Below, piece after piece: positions 16,736-25,321 of a DNA stretch of 64,000 nt. Positions within the stretch are counted from its first letter, which is position 1; each line of letters begins with the position of its first letter. The stretch spans positions 347,428-411,427 of the forward strand of contig CBDFFR010000003.1 in assembly GCA_965246845.1 (NCBI GenBank), read 5' to 3'. The notes beneath the pieces are model-generated. The model had not been told where the DNA came from and did not search any database. It saw only the letters and a program-made list of their open reading frames with translations. A program made the translations under genes and the position numbers. Origin of the DNA: JBBRMW01 sp965246845 (GTDB taxonomy: Bacteria > Chloroflexota > Anaerolineae > Aggregatilineales > UBA2796).

Positions 16736-17967
16736 CATCACCCAAAACACGCTGGCTGCTCATTTGCCTCGCTGCACTGCCTATTTTGCTTTCCGCGTGC
16801 AACAGCGGAAGCGGAACACGGCTGTTCACTATCGGTATATTGAACGTGAACACGGCCACGCAGCAAACGCTCGATAGCTTCAAGGACGGTATGAAGGCGC
16901 TCGGTTACATCGAAGGGCAGACCGTCCGCTTCATTTATAACGGTCCGACCAACAGCACTGACGCAAAAATCGTAGCGACGCGGCTGACCGAACTGCTGGA
17001 CGCGAAAGTCGATCTGATTTTCGTGATGAATACGGCTATCGCGGTCGGCGCGGCAAAGCTGGAAACGACCACGCCGATTGTCTTTGCCGCCGTCTACGAT
17101 CCGGTTGCTTCGGGGATCGTCCCGGAGCGCATCCACCCCGGCAAGAATGTCACCGGGGTATTGCACGGCATTTCGGAGCCGAAGCGCATGGAATGGTTTA
17201 CGCGCATTGCGCCGACCGCGAAGCGCTATTATGTGCCATACAATCCGCGCGATGCCTCCGCGACACTCTCACTGGCTGCGATCAAGGATGCCGCTGCGCA
17301 ATTGGGCATCACCATTCTAGAACGCCCATGTACGGCTGACCCAGCCAAAAGCTGCACCACCGACGATGTGCTGAACGTCGTGACCAATGTTCCCGGCGAT
17401 GCCGACGCGATCATGTGTCCCGCCGATGCGCTCATCGTCGGCCAGCTCAAGAAAATCAACGAAGTCGCCTTCGCACGGAAGCTGCCCGTCTCGGTGATCG
17501 GCCACCCGGATGTGGAGAGCGGCGCGCTCTTTTCCTATGGGTTCAACTTCAAACGTGTCGGAGGACAGGCCGCACGCCTGACCGATCAAATCCTGCGTGG
17601 TGGGGTCAAGGCGGGTGATCTGCCTATCGAGGCGGCGGAGTTGGATTTGTTCATCAATCTCGATACGGCTGCGAAGATTGGGCTATTCATCCCCAGCGAT
17701 ATTCTGATCGCGGCGAGTACAATTCTGCGGCCTGCCCCTTCGACGGCATCCGCAACCGCGCGACCGACCGTGACCGGACTGCCCGAAGTTGCGACCGCGC
17801 AAGCGATACTACAGGCAACCGAAGCTGCGACTCTGCAAGCGACGGCAGCCGCCACGATGCAGGCAACCGCCGTATTGACCGCTGCACCGACATTTGCAAG
17901 CGCGGCCACTGAAGTGACCGCGCCGCCGACCGAACAGCCAACACTGAGCGCGACCGCCGCGCCATGA
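16732..17967 (+). CDS. ABC-type (TrpX/PF04392-like) substrate-binding lipoprotein with Ala/Thr-rich tail
   Basis: A 411-residue protein. The signal ends in the lipobox LLSAC (Cys about 23), so it is probably lipid-anchored. Residues 30-340 follow the ABC_sub_bind fold: TIGILNVNTATQQTLDSFKDGMKALGY, NTAIAVGAAKLETTTPIVFAAVYDPVASG and FSYGFNFKRVGGQAARLTDQILRG. Members bind aromatic amino acids or similar small molecules. An unusual low-complexity tail of about 70 residues rich in Ala and Thr (QATEAATLQATAAATMQATA) follows. ATGA overlaps on both sides tie it to the receptor before it and the dehydrogenase after it. No permease or ATPase gene is linked, so a sensory role is plausible. Confidence 0.85.
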   Translation: MTSPKTRWLLICLAALPILLSACNSGSGTRLFTIGILNVNTATQQTLDSFKDGMKALGYIEGQTVRFIYNGPTNSTDAKIVATRLTELLDAKVDLIFVMNTAIAVGAAKLETTTPIVFAAVYDPVASGIVPERIHPGKNVTGVLHGISEPKRMEWFTRIAPTAKRYYVPYNPRDASATLSLAAIKDAAAQLGITILERPCTADPAKSCTTDDVLNVVTNVPGDADAIMCPADALIVGQLKKINEVAFARKLPVSVIGHPDVESGALFSYGFNFKRVGGQAARLTDQILRGGVKAGDLPIEAAELDLFINLDTAAKIGLFIPSDILIAASTILRPAPSTASATARPTVTGLPEVATAQAILQATEAATLQATAAATMQATAVLTAAPTFASAATEVTAPPTEQPTLSATAAP

Positions 17968-19004
17968 CGCTCAGGCAGGTCACGGTCGCGGAACTGCGCG
18001 ACACGCTCAACCAGATATTGCGGCTGCGTGGCCTTTCCGATACGGATGCTGCGACCGTCGCGGAACATTATCTCGATGCCGAACTGCGCGGCCACCGCAC
18101 GCACGGCGTCGCCAAGCTGATCACGATGAATCAGGCGATTGTCGCCCGTGGCGAGGGACCGCACATCACGAGCGATGACGGGTTCGCAATCCAGGTCGAT
18201 GGCGGGCGCGAACTCGGTCCGCTCGGCGCGGCGTTCTGCGTGCGGACCGCGCTCGACCGCGCCGAGCAGCAAGGATCGGCGCTCGTGATCATGCGCAATG
18301 TCGGGCGCTATGGCTGCCTGTACCCATTCGGCAAGCAGATCGCGGACGCGGGCAAAATCGGGCTGGTCTTGAATTCAGGGGGTCCCGCGACTGTCGCGCC
18401 GCCGGGCAGCTACGCGCCGATCCTCGGCTCCAACCCGATCTGTTTGGCCTTCCCGCGCCGTGATGCGGATAGCCTCGTGATCGATATGGCAACCAGCGAA
18501 ACCGCGTGGAGCCACAGCTTTCTCGGCGCGGTAGAGGGCTATCCGCTCCCGCCAGAGACCTTCTTCGCGAGCGATGGGCGCTATACGACGCGCCCGCAAG
18601 AAGCCCGCGCGCTGCATCCGTTTGGCGGTCCGAAAGGCTTTGCGCTGTGCCTCGCGCTGGAGATCATCTGCGGGGCGTTCATCGGTGGCAAGATGGGACC
18701 CGCGCTCAAGACCGATTACGACTGCGGCTTCATCTTCCTTGCGCTCGACCCGGCCATGTTCCGCGCCAGTGCGGATGACTATTACAACGAGGTCGAAGCC
18801 TTTATCGGGGAGATCAAGGGCGCGCCGCTGCTCGAAGGTGCGGATGACACCCGGCTGCCAGGCGAAGGCAGCGAGGCAAACCGCCGCCATGCGCTCGAAC
18901 GGGGGTACGTCGAACTGGATGATTACACATGGAGCTTGCTCGAACGGATGACATTCGACGCGATGACAGGGATGAATCTGGGTGTCGGCAAGGGTTTTCG
19001 CTGA
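17964..19004 (+). CDS. Ldh-family NAD(P)-dependent oxidoreductase (malate/lactate dehydrogenase type 2)
   Basis: A 346-residue protein of the malate/L-lactate/ureidoglycolate/delta1-piperideine-2-carboxylate family, which has its own fold unlike classic LDH. Key parts are AELRGHRTHGVAKL with the catalytic His, GRYGCLYPFGKQIADAGKIGL, GSNPICLAFP, VIDMATSETAWS and HPFGGPKGFALCLALEIICG. Members reduce 2-keto acids or cyclic imines. Its ATG overlaps the lipoprotein gene's stop by four bases. The shared operon suggests that the ligand sensed outside is related to the substrate metabolised here, but that is inference. Confidence 0.88.
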   Translation: MTLRQVTVAELRDTLNQILRLRGLSDTDAATVAEHYLDAELRGHRTHGVAKLITMNQAIVARGEGPHITSDDGFAIQVDGGRELGPLGAAFCVRTALDRAEQQGSALVIMRNVGRYGCLYPFGKQIADAGKIGLVLNSGGPATVAPPGSYAPILGSNPICLAFPRRDADSLVIDMATSETAWSHSFLGAVEGYPLPPETFFASDGRYTTRPQEARALHPFGGPKGFALCLALEIICGAFIGGKMGPALKTDYDCGFIFLALDPAMFRASADDYYNEVEAFIGEIKGAPLLEGADDTRLPGEGSEANRRHALERGYVELDDYTWSLLERMTFDAMTGMNLGVGKGFR

Positions 19005-19033
19005 ACCATTTTCATTGTGAATGTGTAATTATT

Positions 19034-19063
19034 TTGTATGAACGACTTGATCGTGTCTACAAT
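19034..19063 (+). promoter_or_regulatory. Putative sigma-70 promoter for the peptide ABC operon
   Basis: TTGTAT at 19034-19039 and TACAAT at 19058-19063 are 18 bases apart, upstream of the binding-protein gene that starts at 19192. The -10 is good and the -35 is weak. Confidence 0.45.
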
Positions 19064-19191
19064 ACATGCACGCTGCAGCCCACCCATGCCGATAGAATGA
19101 ACGTGCTGGTGATTTGACGGAGGTTTATTGTAGCTACCCTCGCGACCGCTGCCCCTCTGATAGAACAAAGTCCAAAAAAGGAACACTCACG

Positions 19192-20904
19192 ATGCGCAGA
19201 TTTTCTCGTTTGATTCCGTTTGCTTTGGCCGCGCTGGTTGTTTTTGCACCCGCGACCAGCACCATGACGCACGCCCAGGGTGGCGGCGGCATCATCATTG
19301 AAGGCACAGTTGGTACAGGTCCAGAAAACTTCAACCCGGTACTTTGCCTCGATCAGGGATGTCTGGATATTCTCCGTTTCCTGCTGCCAAGCTTTGTCGG
19401 CGTAGATAAAAACTCTACTTTCCAAAAGGGCGCAGCGGGCGCATTGGTCACGGACTGGAAGATTTCCGATGATCTCAAAACCTATACCTTCACGTTGCGG
19501 AAGGATATGAAGTGGACCGACGGTGTGACCGTTACCTCCGCTGACTATCTGTATAGCTGGAACGCGCTGAAGGACCCGGATGTAAAATCCCCCTTCTCGT
19601 TCCTGACCGCTGATATTACGGATGTGAAGGCCCCGGACCCGCAAACCGTCGTGGTCACGTTCGCTTCTGCGCAATGCAACTCGCTCACCACCGCGAGCAG
19701 CGTTCCAATCGCTCCGGCGCACGCGCTCGGTGATCCGAAGAAACTTGAGACCGCCGCATATAACACAAACCCCAGCGTTACATCCGGCGTCTTCAAGTTT
19801 GGTGAATTCCGTCCGGCTGACCAGACAAGCCTCGTCGCCGACCAGAGCTACCCGGATAAAATCGCCGGAACAGTCAAGCCAGATGGGTATATCTACAAAA
19901 TCGTGGGCGATCAGGCCGTTGAGGTTCAGCAATTCCTGAATGGCGACCTGAACGTTATCGACAGCCCTGCGGTTTCAAGCCGTGCAGATATTCGCAAGCA
20001 AGCCGATGCGGGTACGGTTAAGATTTATTCGTACCCCGGCGAGAACTGGGATTACATCTCGTTCAACCTGGCAGACCCGAAGAATCCGCAGCCTGCGCTC
20101 GACAAGGACGGCAAACCCGTCGATCAAGGCCATCACCCGGTTTTGGGAGATAAAGCGGTCCGTCAGGCGATTGCCCGCATCGTTGATGTGGACACGATCA
20201 TCAAGGGTGCAGTCTTCGGCGAAGGCACGCGGCTGGCTTCCAGCTACCTGCCCCGCAACTGGGCTTTCGACAAGGATTTGAAGCCAATCGCGCTTGATGT
20301 CGCGGCGGCCAAAAAACTGCTCGATGATGCGGGTTGGAAGGATGTCGGTGCAGATGGTATTCGCGTCGCGAAGGGATCCAAATTCGCGCCGGATGGCACG
20401 CGTCTGTCCTTCAAGCTCATCGCGCCGCAAACCAGCACGCGCCGCGTCGCTATCGGCAACATTGCCAAAGATGAACTGAAGCAGGTCGGTATCGAAGTCG
20501 ACTTCCAGCCGCTGGAGTTCAACACCTTCCTCAAGGCGCAGCAGGATCAAACTGGCGATGCGTTCATCGGCTCATGGGGCGGTGGCGACCCGAACAATGC
20601 GGATCAAACGCAGTTTTGGGACCTTGCTGGCGATCAACCGGGTGCAGGGACGAACTTCACCTCGTACAACAACCCGGAACTGCTCGACCTGATGGAGAAG
20701 GCGAACACGTTGCCCGGCTGCGACCAGACTGAACGCGCCAAGCTGTACAAGCGCATTCAGGCAATCTTGCAGGATGACTTGCCATACCTGTTCCTCGATG
20801 TTCAGAATGGCTTCTTCGCAGCTCGCTCGAATGTGGACGGCTTTGCGCCAAATCCGGGACAACTGTACTGGAACGTGGACGCCTGGAACATTTCCGCCAA
20901 ATAA
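19192..20904 (+). CDS. Peptide/nickel-type ABC transporter substrate-binding protein (family 5)
   Basis: A 570-residue protein starting at ATG 19192, with AAAGGAA ahead. Residues 1-26 are a signal peptide (RLIPFALAALVVFAPATS). The SBP_bac_5 pattern is clear: TLRKDMKWTDGVTVTSADYLYSWNAL near 100, then ALDVAAAKKLLDDAGWKDVG near 360, and VGIEVDFQPLEFNTFLKAQ. Such proteins deliver oligopeptides, opines or other ligands to DppB/DppC-like permeases. The two permease genes follow after a 94-base gap that contains a hairpin. No ATPase gene is present downstream; asnS follows instead. Confidence 0.92.
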   Translation: MRRFSRLIPFALAALVVFAPATSTMTHAQGGGGIIIEGTVGTGPENFNPVLCLDQGCLDILRFLLPSFVGVDKNSTFQKGAAGALVTDWKISDDLKTYTFTLRKDMKWTDGVTVTSADYLYSWNALKDPDVKSPFSFLTADITDVKAPDPQTVVVTFASAQCNSLTTASSVPIAPAHALGDPKKLETAAYNTNPSVTSGVFKFGEFRPADQTSLVADQSYPDKIAGTVKPDGYIYKIVGDQAVEVQQFLNGDLNVIDSPAVSSRADIRKQADAGTVKIYSYPGENWDYISFNLADPKNPQPALDKDGKPVDQGHHPVLGDKAVRQAIARIVDVDTIIKGAVFGEGTRLASSYLPRNWAFDKDLKPIALDVAAAKKLLDDAGWKDVGADGIRVAKGSKFAPDGTRLSFKLIAPQTSTRRVAIGNIAKDELKQVGIEVDFQPLEFNTFLKAQQDQTGDAFIGSWGGGDPNNADQTQFWDLAGDQPGAGTNFTSYNNPELLDLMEKANTLPGCDQTERAKLYKRIQAILQDDLPYLFLDVQNGFFAARSNVDGFAPNPGQLYWNVDAWNISAK

Positions 20905-20926
20905 CGCTCTGCTTTCACCGTCAAAC

Positions 20927-20953
20927 GCCCCCTTCTGACTCAAGGAAGGGGGC
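20927..20953 (+). terminator. Intercistronic hairpin between binding-protein and permease genes
   Basis: GCCCCCTTC at 20927-20935 pairs perfectly with GAAGGGGGC at 20945-20953 over a nine-base loop. No T-run follows, so full termination is doubtful. It fits a 3' stabiliser or partial terminator that lets the binding protein be made in excess over the permeases. Confidence 0.7.
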
Positions 20954-20998
20954 ATCTCTATAACGTCCCGGATCATTTCATAGAGAAGATAACGGTCT

Positions 20999-22036
20999 AT
21001 GTTTAGATACATTCTGCGCCGACTCATTCAAGCAATTCCAACGATGTTCGGCATTACGCTACTCGCATTCGTTATTATGACCAATGTTCCGGGTGGTCCA
21101 TCGGCGGCGCTTTTCCTCAACCCCCGTCTGAAAACAGCGGAGCAGCGCAAGGCAATCGCCGACCAGCTTGGTTACAACGATCCCTGGCCGATTCAATATC
21201 TGCGTTGGCTGATCGGCGACGACATCCTGCGACCTGCGCGCGCGAACGAAGTCAATCTCGACCCGAAGGACCAGCCGACAGTACATTTAGGTATTCTGCG
21301 TGGTGATTTTGGATATTCTTTCGTCGCGCATCGACCCGTCCTGACCATGATCGGGGAGCGCGTTCCGGCAACGCTCGAACTCGCGATTGCCGCAACCATT
21401 CTGGAACTATTGATAGGCGTTCCTGTCGGGATTTTGGCGGCGGTGCTACGCGGCAGCCTGTTCGACAATGTGACGCGGGTGTTGATGGTCATGTTCAACG
21501 CGATCCCGATCTTCTGGCTCGGTCTGATTCTGATCCTGATTTTCTCAAGCGGCCTGCACATCCTGCCGCCGGGCAGCCGCTGTCCAACCTCTCTGTCCGG
21601 CTGTCCACCATTACCGCTGCGCCTCAATCATTTACTGCTCCCTGCGCTGGTCCTTTCAACAGGCGGAATCGCGGGCTATTCACGCTATCTACGCGCGTCC
21701 ATGCTCGATACGATCAATCAGGATTACATCCGCACCGCCAAAGCGAAAGGGCTACGCGCGCGCTCTGTCTGGTTCGTTCACGGGGCGCGTAACGCGCTTA
21801 TCCCGCTGGCGACTTTTCTGGGACCCGCGTTGACGGGGCTGCTCTCCGGCGCGGTCATCACGGAATCGGTTTTTTCCTGGCCGGGGTTGGGACGTCTTGG
21901 GTTGACCGCAATCAACACTTACGATTACCCGCTGATCATGGCCTTCACCATTCTGGGAGCGACGGCAACGATCCTCGGTTTTGTCCTGTCAGATATTTTC
22001 TATGCGTTCATCGATCCGCGCATTCGGTTGAAATAA
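20999..22036 (+). CDS. DppB-type ABC transporter permease
   Basis: A 345-residue integral membrane protein. The N-terminal MFRYILRRLIQAIPTMFGITLLAFVI is the hallmark of DppB/OppB permeases. The membrane-spanning core has PATLELAIAATILELLIGVPVGILAA. The EAA loop is YLRASMLDTINQDYIRTAKAKGLRARSV, which docks on the ATPases. It ends in DIFYAFIDPRIRLK. It lies three bases before the second permease gene. Confidence 0.94.
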   Translation: MFRYILRRLIQAIPTMFGITLLAFVIMTNVPGGPSAALFLNPRLKTAEQRKAIADQLGYNDPWPIQYLRWLIGDDILRPARANEVNLDPKDQPTVHLGILRGDFGYSFVAHRPVLTMIGERVPATLELAIAATILELLIGVPVGILAAVLRGSLFDNVTRVLMVMFNAIPIFWLGLILILIFSSGLHILPPGSRCPTSLSGCPPLPLRLNHLLLPALVLSTGGIAGYSRYLRASMLDTINQDYIRTAKAKGLRARSVWFVHGARNALIPLATFLGPALTGLLSGAVITESVFSWPGLGRLGLTAINTYDYPLIMAFTILGATATILGFVLSDIFYAFIDPRIRLK

Positions 22037-22039
22037 GCG

Positions 22040-22963
22040 ATGACTGCCGTATTACAACCACTCAACGACGACGTACTCCCTGAGAAAGGTCCGGCGCTGG
22101 GCCGCTCGCTGATTCAAACCGCGCTGGTGCGCCTGCGACGTGACAAGTTGACGCTGATTGCGCTCTCAATTTTGTTGCTCCTTGTGGTTCTTGCGGTTTT
22201 GGCTCCTGTAATTTCGTCGCAAATTCTGCATGTCGAGTATACGCGCACCAATATCAATGACGCCTTCCTGCCCATCGGCGCACCGGGGCATCTCCTCGGA
22301 ACTGATGATTTGGGGCGTGATCACCTCGCGCGGCTGCTTTTCGGCGCGCAGGTATCGCTCGGCATCGCCACATTTTCGGCGTTGCTGTCGCTGGTAATTG
22401 GAGTCGTGGCAGGCGTCATCACGGGGTATTTCGGCGGCATCGTCGATGACTTTGTGAACTGGGTAATCACCACCCTCTCATCGATCCCCGGCCTGTTTTT
22501 GCTGCTGATCATCTTCGCCGTTTTTTCACCGACACCCGCGACGATAATCATCACGCTCGGATTGTTGGGCTGGACTGGCACGGCGCGGCTGGTGCGCGGC
22601 GAAACACTCGCGCTGCGCGAACGTGAATTTCTGGTGGGCGCGCGGGCAATCGGCGCGTCGCCCTGGCGGATCATGGCTTCGCATATCGTGCCGAATGTCA
22701 TTTCGGTTGTCGTGATTTCACTCGCAATCGATATTGGCGGGCTGATTTTGACAGAAGCGGCGCTGAGTTTCCTCGGCTTCGGTGTTCGGCAGCCCGCCGC
22801 AAGCTGGGGCAATATGCTGACTAATGCGCAGGAATTTTTCACGAAGAGCGTGCACTTGGTTGTCCTGCCCGGACTCTTGATCACAATCACAGTGTTGTGT
22901 CTGTACCTCGTCGGCGATGGCCTGCGTGACGCCTTCGATCCGCAACTTGGCGGGAAGAGCTAG
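22040..22963 (+). CDS. DppC-type ABC transporter permease
   Basis: A 307-residue membrane protein. DppC-type features are the RRDKLTLIALSILLLLVVLAVLAP span, the HLLGTDDLGRDHLARLLFGAQVSLG motif, the EAA loop LREREFLVGARAIGASPWRIMASHI, and the GDGLRDAFDPQL end. It pairs with the DppB-type permease. The two ATPase subunits expected of this family are not in the visible neighbourhood and must be encoded elsewhere if the importer works. Confidence 0.94.
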   Translation: MTAVLQPLNDDVLPEKGPALGRSLIQTALVRLRRDKLTLIALSILLLLVVLAVLAPVISSQILHVEYTRTNINDAFLPIGAPGHLLGTDDLGRDHLARLLFGAQVSLGIATFSALLSLVIGVVAGVITGYFGGIVDDFVNWVITTLSSIPGLFLLLIIFAVFSPTPATIIITLGLLGWTGTARLVRGETLALREREFLVGARAIGASPWRIMASHIVPNVISVVVISLAIDIGGLILTEAALSFLGFGVRQPAASWGNMLTNAQEFFTKSVHLVVLPGLLITITVLCLYLVGDGLRDAFDPQLGGKS

Positions 22964-23022
22964 GCCGCAACGAGTATCCTCCGGCGAACCAACCATTCCG
23001 CGAAATCCTCAATTATCCGCGC

Positions 23023-23051
23023 TTGACCACCCCCGCGCAGATGGCTAGAAT
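23023..23051 (+). promoter_or_regulatory. Sigma-70-type promoter for asnS
   Basis: TTGACC at 23023-23028 and TAGAAT at 23046-23051 are 17 bases apart, about 50 bases ahead of the GTG start of asnS. Both elements are one base from consensus. Confidence 0.7.
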
Positions 23052-23101
23052 CCGGCACAATCACACTATGTAACGCGAATGCGCAAAAGGGACGGTCGAA
23101 C

Positions 23102-24451
23102 GTGCCGCAGGTCATTTCATTAGGGGACATCGCCAATTACATCGGGCAGGAAATTACGGTCCGGGGCTGGCTCTACGACCGCACCGATAAAGGCAAGCTG
23201 CAATTCTTGCAGGTGCGCGATGGGACGGGACGGGCGCAGTGCGTCGCGTTCAAAAAAGAAATGGATGAGGCCGTATTCGAGGCCGCGCGCACGCTTACGC
23301 AGGAATCCTCGCTCGTCCTGACGGGAACCGTGCGGCAGGATGAACGCGCCCCCGGCGTTCCCGGCGGATACGAGATTGGGATCAAGACGCTGCAAGTGAT
23401 CCAGCGCGTCGCGGAAGAGGACGCCTATCCGATTACACCGAAGGAACACGGCGTCGAATTCCTGATGGATAATCGCCATCTATGGGTCCGCTCGGAGCGG
23501 CAGTGGGCGATATTGCGAGTGCGCGCGACGATCATGCGCGCGATCCGCGATTTTCTGGATGATCACGGCTATCTCGCGGTCGATACGCCGATCCTGACCC
23601 CGGCAGCGGGTGAATCCACGACGGAACTGTTCGCGATTGACTACTTCGGGGAGATGACGGCCTATCTCGCACAGACCGGGCAGCTTTACAACGAAGCGAA
23701 CATGATGTCCTTCGGCAAGGTCTACGCCTTCGGTCCGACCTTCCGTGCTGAGAAGAGTAAGACGCGCCGCCACCTGACCGAATTCTGGATGGTCGAGCCG
23801 GAGATGGCGTGGTTCTCGCTCGAAGACCTGATGGCGATGGAAGAGCAGTTTATTGCCTCTATCGTCGGCAGGGTCCTCGAAAAGAACTGCGCCGAACTCA
23901 AAATCCTTGAACGCGATACGAGCGTTCTGGAGCGGATCGTGCCGCCGTTCCCGCGCATCAGCTACGACGACGCCGTGACGAAGCTGGCCGATCTCGCCGC
24001 GCAGACGGAAGACCCCGAGCAGAAGGCGCTCCTGCAAATCGAATGGGGCAACGACTTCGGCTCGCCGCACGAGACCGCGCTCACGCAGCTCTACGAAAAG
24101 CCCGTGTTTTGCTACAACTATCCGAGTGTGGTCAAGGCGTTCTACATGCAGCCCGTCGACGGCAGGCCGGAAGTCTGCCGCTCGGTGGATCTGCTCGCGC
24201 CGGAAGGATATGGCGAAATTTGTGGCGGGAGCGAGCGCATTTACGATCCGGCGCTGATCGAAAGCCGCGTCGCGCAAATCGGCTTGCCGCGTGAAGCGTA
24301 TGCGTGGTATCTCGATCTGCGCAAATTCGGCACAATCCCGCACGCCGGGTTCGGAATGGGCGTCGAGCGCGCGGTCGCGTGGATTTGCGGGCTGCCGCAC
24401 ATTCGCGAGACGATCCCGTATGCGCGGATGCTCAAGCGGCTGTATCCGTGA
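23102..24451 (+). CDS. asnS: Asparaginyl-tRNA synthetase
   Basis: A 449-residue class IIb synthetase that charges tRNA-Asn. The N-terminal OB fold reads GQEITVRGWLYDRTDKGKLQ and FLQVRDGTGRAQCV. Class II motif 2 is FGPTFRAEKSKTRRHLTEFWMVEPE. EWGNDFGSPHE is typical of AsnRS, and motif 3 is HAGFGMGVERAVAWICGL. The start is GTG 23102. Its TGA overlaps the GTG of the next gene by four bases, an unusual partner for a synthetase. Confidence 0.96.
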   Translation: MPQVISLGDIANYIGQEITVRGWLYDRTDKGKLQFLQVRDGTGRAQCVAFKKEMDEAVFEAARTLTQESSLVLTGTVRQDERAPGVPGGYEIGIKTLQVIQRVAEEDAYPITPKEHGVEFLMDNRHLWVRSERQWAILRVRATIMRAIRDFLDDHGYLAVDTPILTPAAGESTTELFAIDYFGEMTAYLAQTGQLYNEANMMSFGKVYAFGPTFRAEKSKTRRHLTEFWMVEPEMAWFSLEDLMAMEEQFIASIVGRVLEKNCAELKILERDTSVLERIVPPFPRISYDDAVTKLADLAAQTEDPEQKALLQIEWGNDFGSPHETALTQLYEKPVFCYNYPSVVKAFYMQPVDGRPEVCRSVDLLAPEGYGEICGGSERIYDPALIESRVAQIGLPREAYAWYLDLRKFGTIPHAGFGMGVERAVAWICGLPHIRETIPYARMLKRLYP

Positions 24452-25170
24452 CGGGTTCTTCATCCTCGCTGCGCGACCAGCGCAAACTCATCGAGACGTT
24501 CCTCGATTTGCACAGCGCCGCCGATGCGCCGACCGCCTATTACGGGTTATACCATGACGCGGTGCGGTCGCTCATCGTGGCGCGGGCAGCGGAGGGCTTC
24601 GCAGGGCGATTCCAGACCGGGATCGATCTGTTTCGCCCGTTGATCTGTATGCGCTGCTACCGCGCCGAACCCGCCGCCGACCTGCTCTCCGAGGTGCTAC
24701 AGATCGGGCGGCCTTACCTGTTTTTCGCGAATGCGAACCAGCTTCCGCTGGTCGGCGGGAGCCTGCAACTCGCGAACGAGCATGTCTACTCAATTTACGC
24801 GCTCGAACCTGCGCGCTTCCAGCCGACGGTAAATGTCCTCGTCGTCAACAAGGCCGCGCCGGACGGTCTGCCGCGTGCGGAAGTCCACAACGGCGGCCTG
24901 CAAGCGGCGGCTGGCGTAAACTGGCAGGGACCCGGCTTCGCGGAGGTGTTCGTGCAGACCGAAGCCGAGGCGCGGCGGCGCGGGTGGGGGCGCAGCGTGC
25001 TTTCAGCAGTGACAGCGCGCGTCCTGCAAAGCGGGCGGATCGGGCTGTACCTCGTCGAGCCGAACAACGAAGCGTCGGTCAACCTCGCGACCGGATTGGG
25101 TTATGTGGATACGGGCGCACGGCAGGTCTTCGCGGAGGCGATTTATCTGGGACACCCGAACCACCGTTGA
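24448..25170 (+). CDS. GNAT-fold N-acetyltransferase coupled to asnS
   Basis: A 240-residue protein beginning at GTG 24448, within the GTGA overlap with asnS. The upstream frame is only an asnS shadow. The C-terminal 100 residues hold the GNAT core: EVFVQTEAEARRRGWGRSVLSAVTARVLQ (CoA loop) and YLVEPNNEASVNLATGLGYVDTG. The N-terminal 110 residues (LIETFLDLHSAADAPTAYY ... RPYLFFANANQLPLVGG) look like a degenerate partner domain. The substrate is unknown. Confidence 0.8.
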   Translation: MTGSSSSLRDQRKLIETFLDLHSAADAPTAYYGLYHDAVRSLIVARAAEGFAGRFQTGIDLFRPLICMRCYRAEPAADLLSEVLQIGRPYLFFANANQLPLVGGSLQLANEHVYSIYALEPARFQPTVNVLVVNKAAPDGLPRAEVHNGGLQAAAGVNWQGPGFAEVFVQTEAEARRRGWGRSVLSAVTARVLQSGRIGLYLVEPNNEASVNLATGLGYVDTGARQVFAEAIYLGHPNHR

Positions 25171-25321
25171 AGCACGCTCCAGCCGACCATCTTTACCGGA
25201 CGGTCATGATGGTTGAGATTGGCTCAAAACGCGGTGTAGCAGAGTTACCGTAGACCAACTCCGGTGGCGCACGTCAGGCAGAGTCGGTATGCTTGTCGCA
25301 CCCACTTCGGAGTTTTATTGC

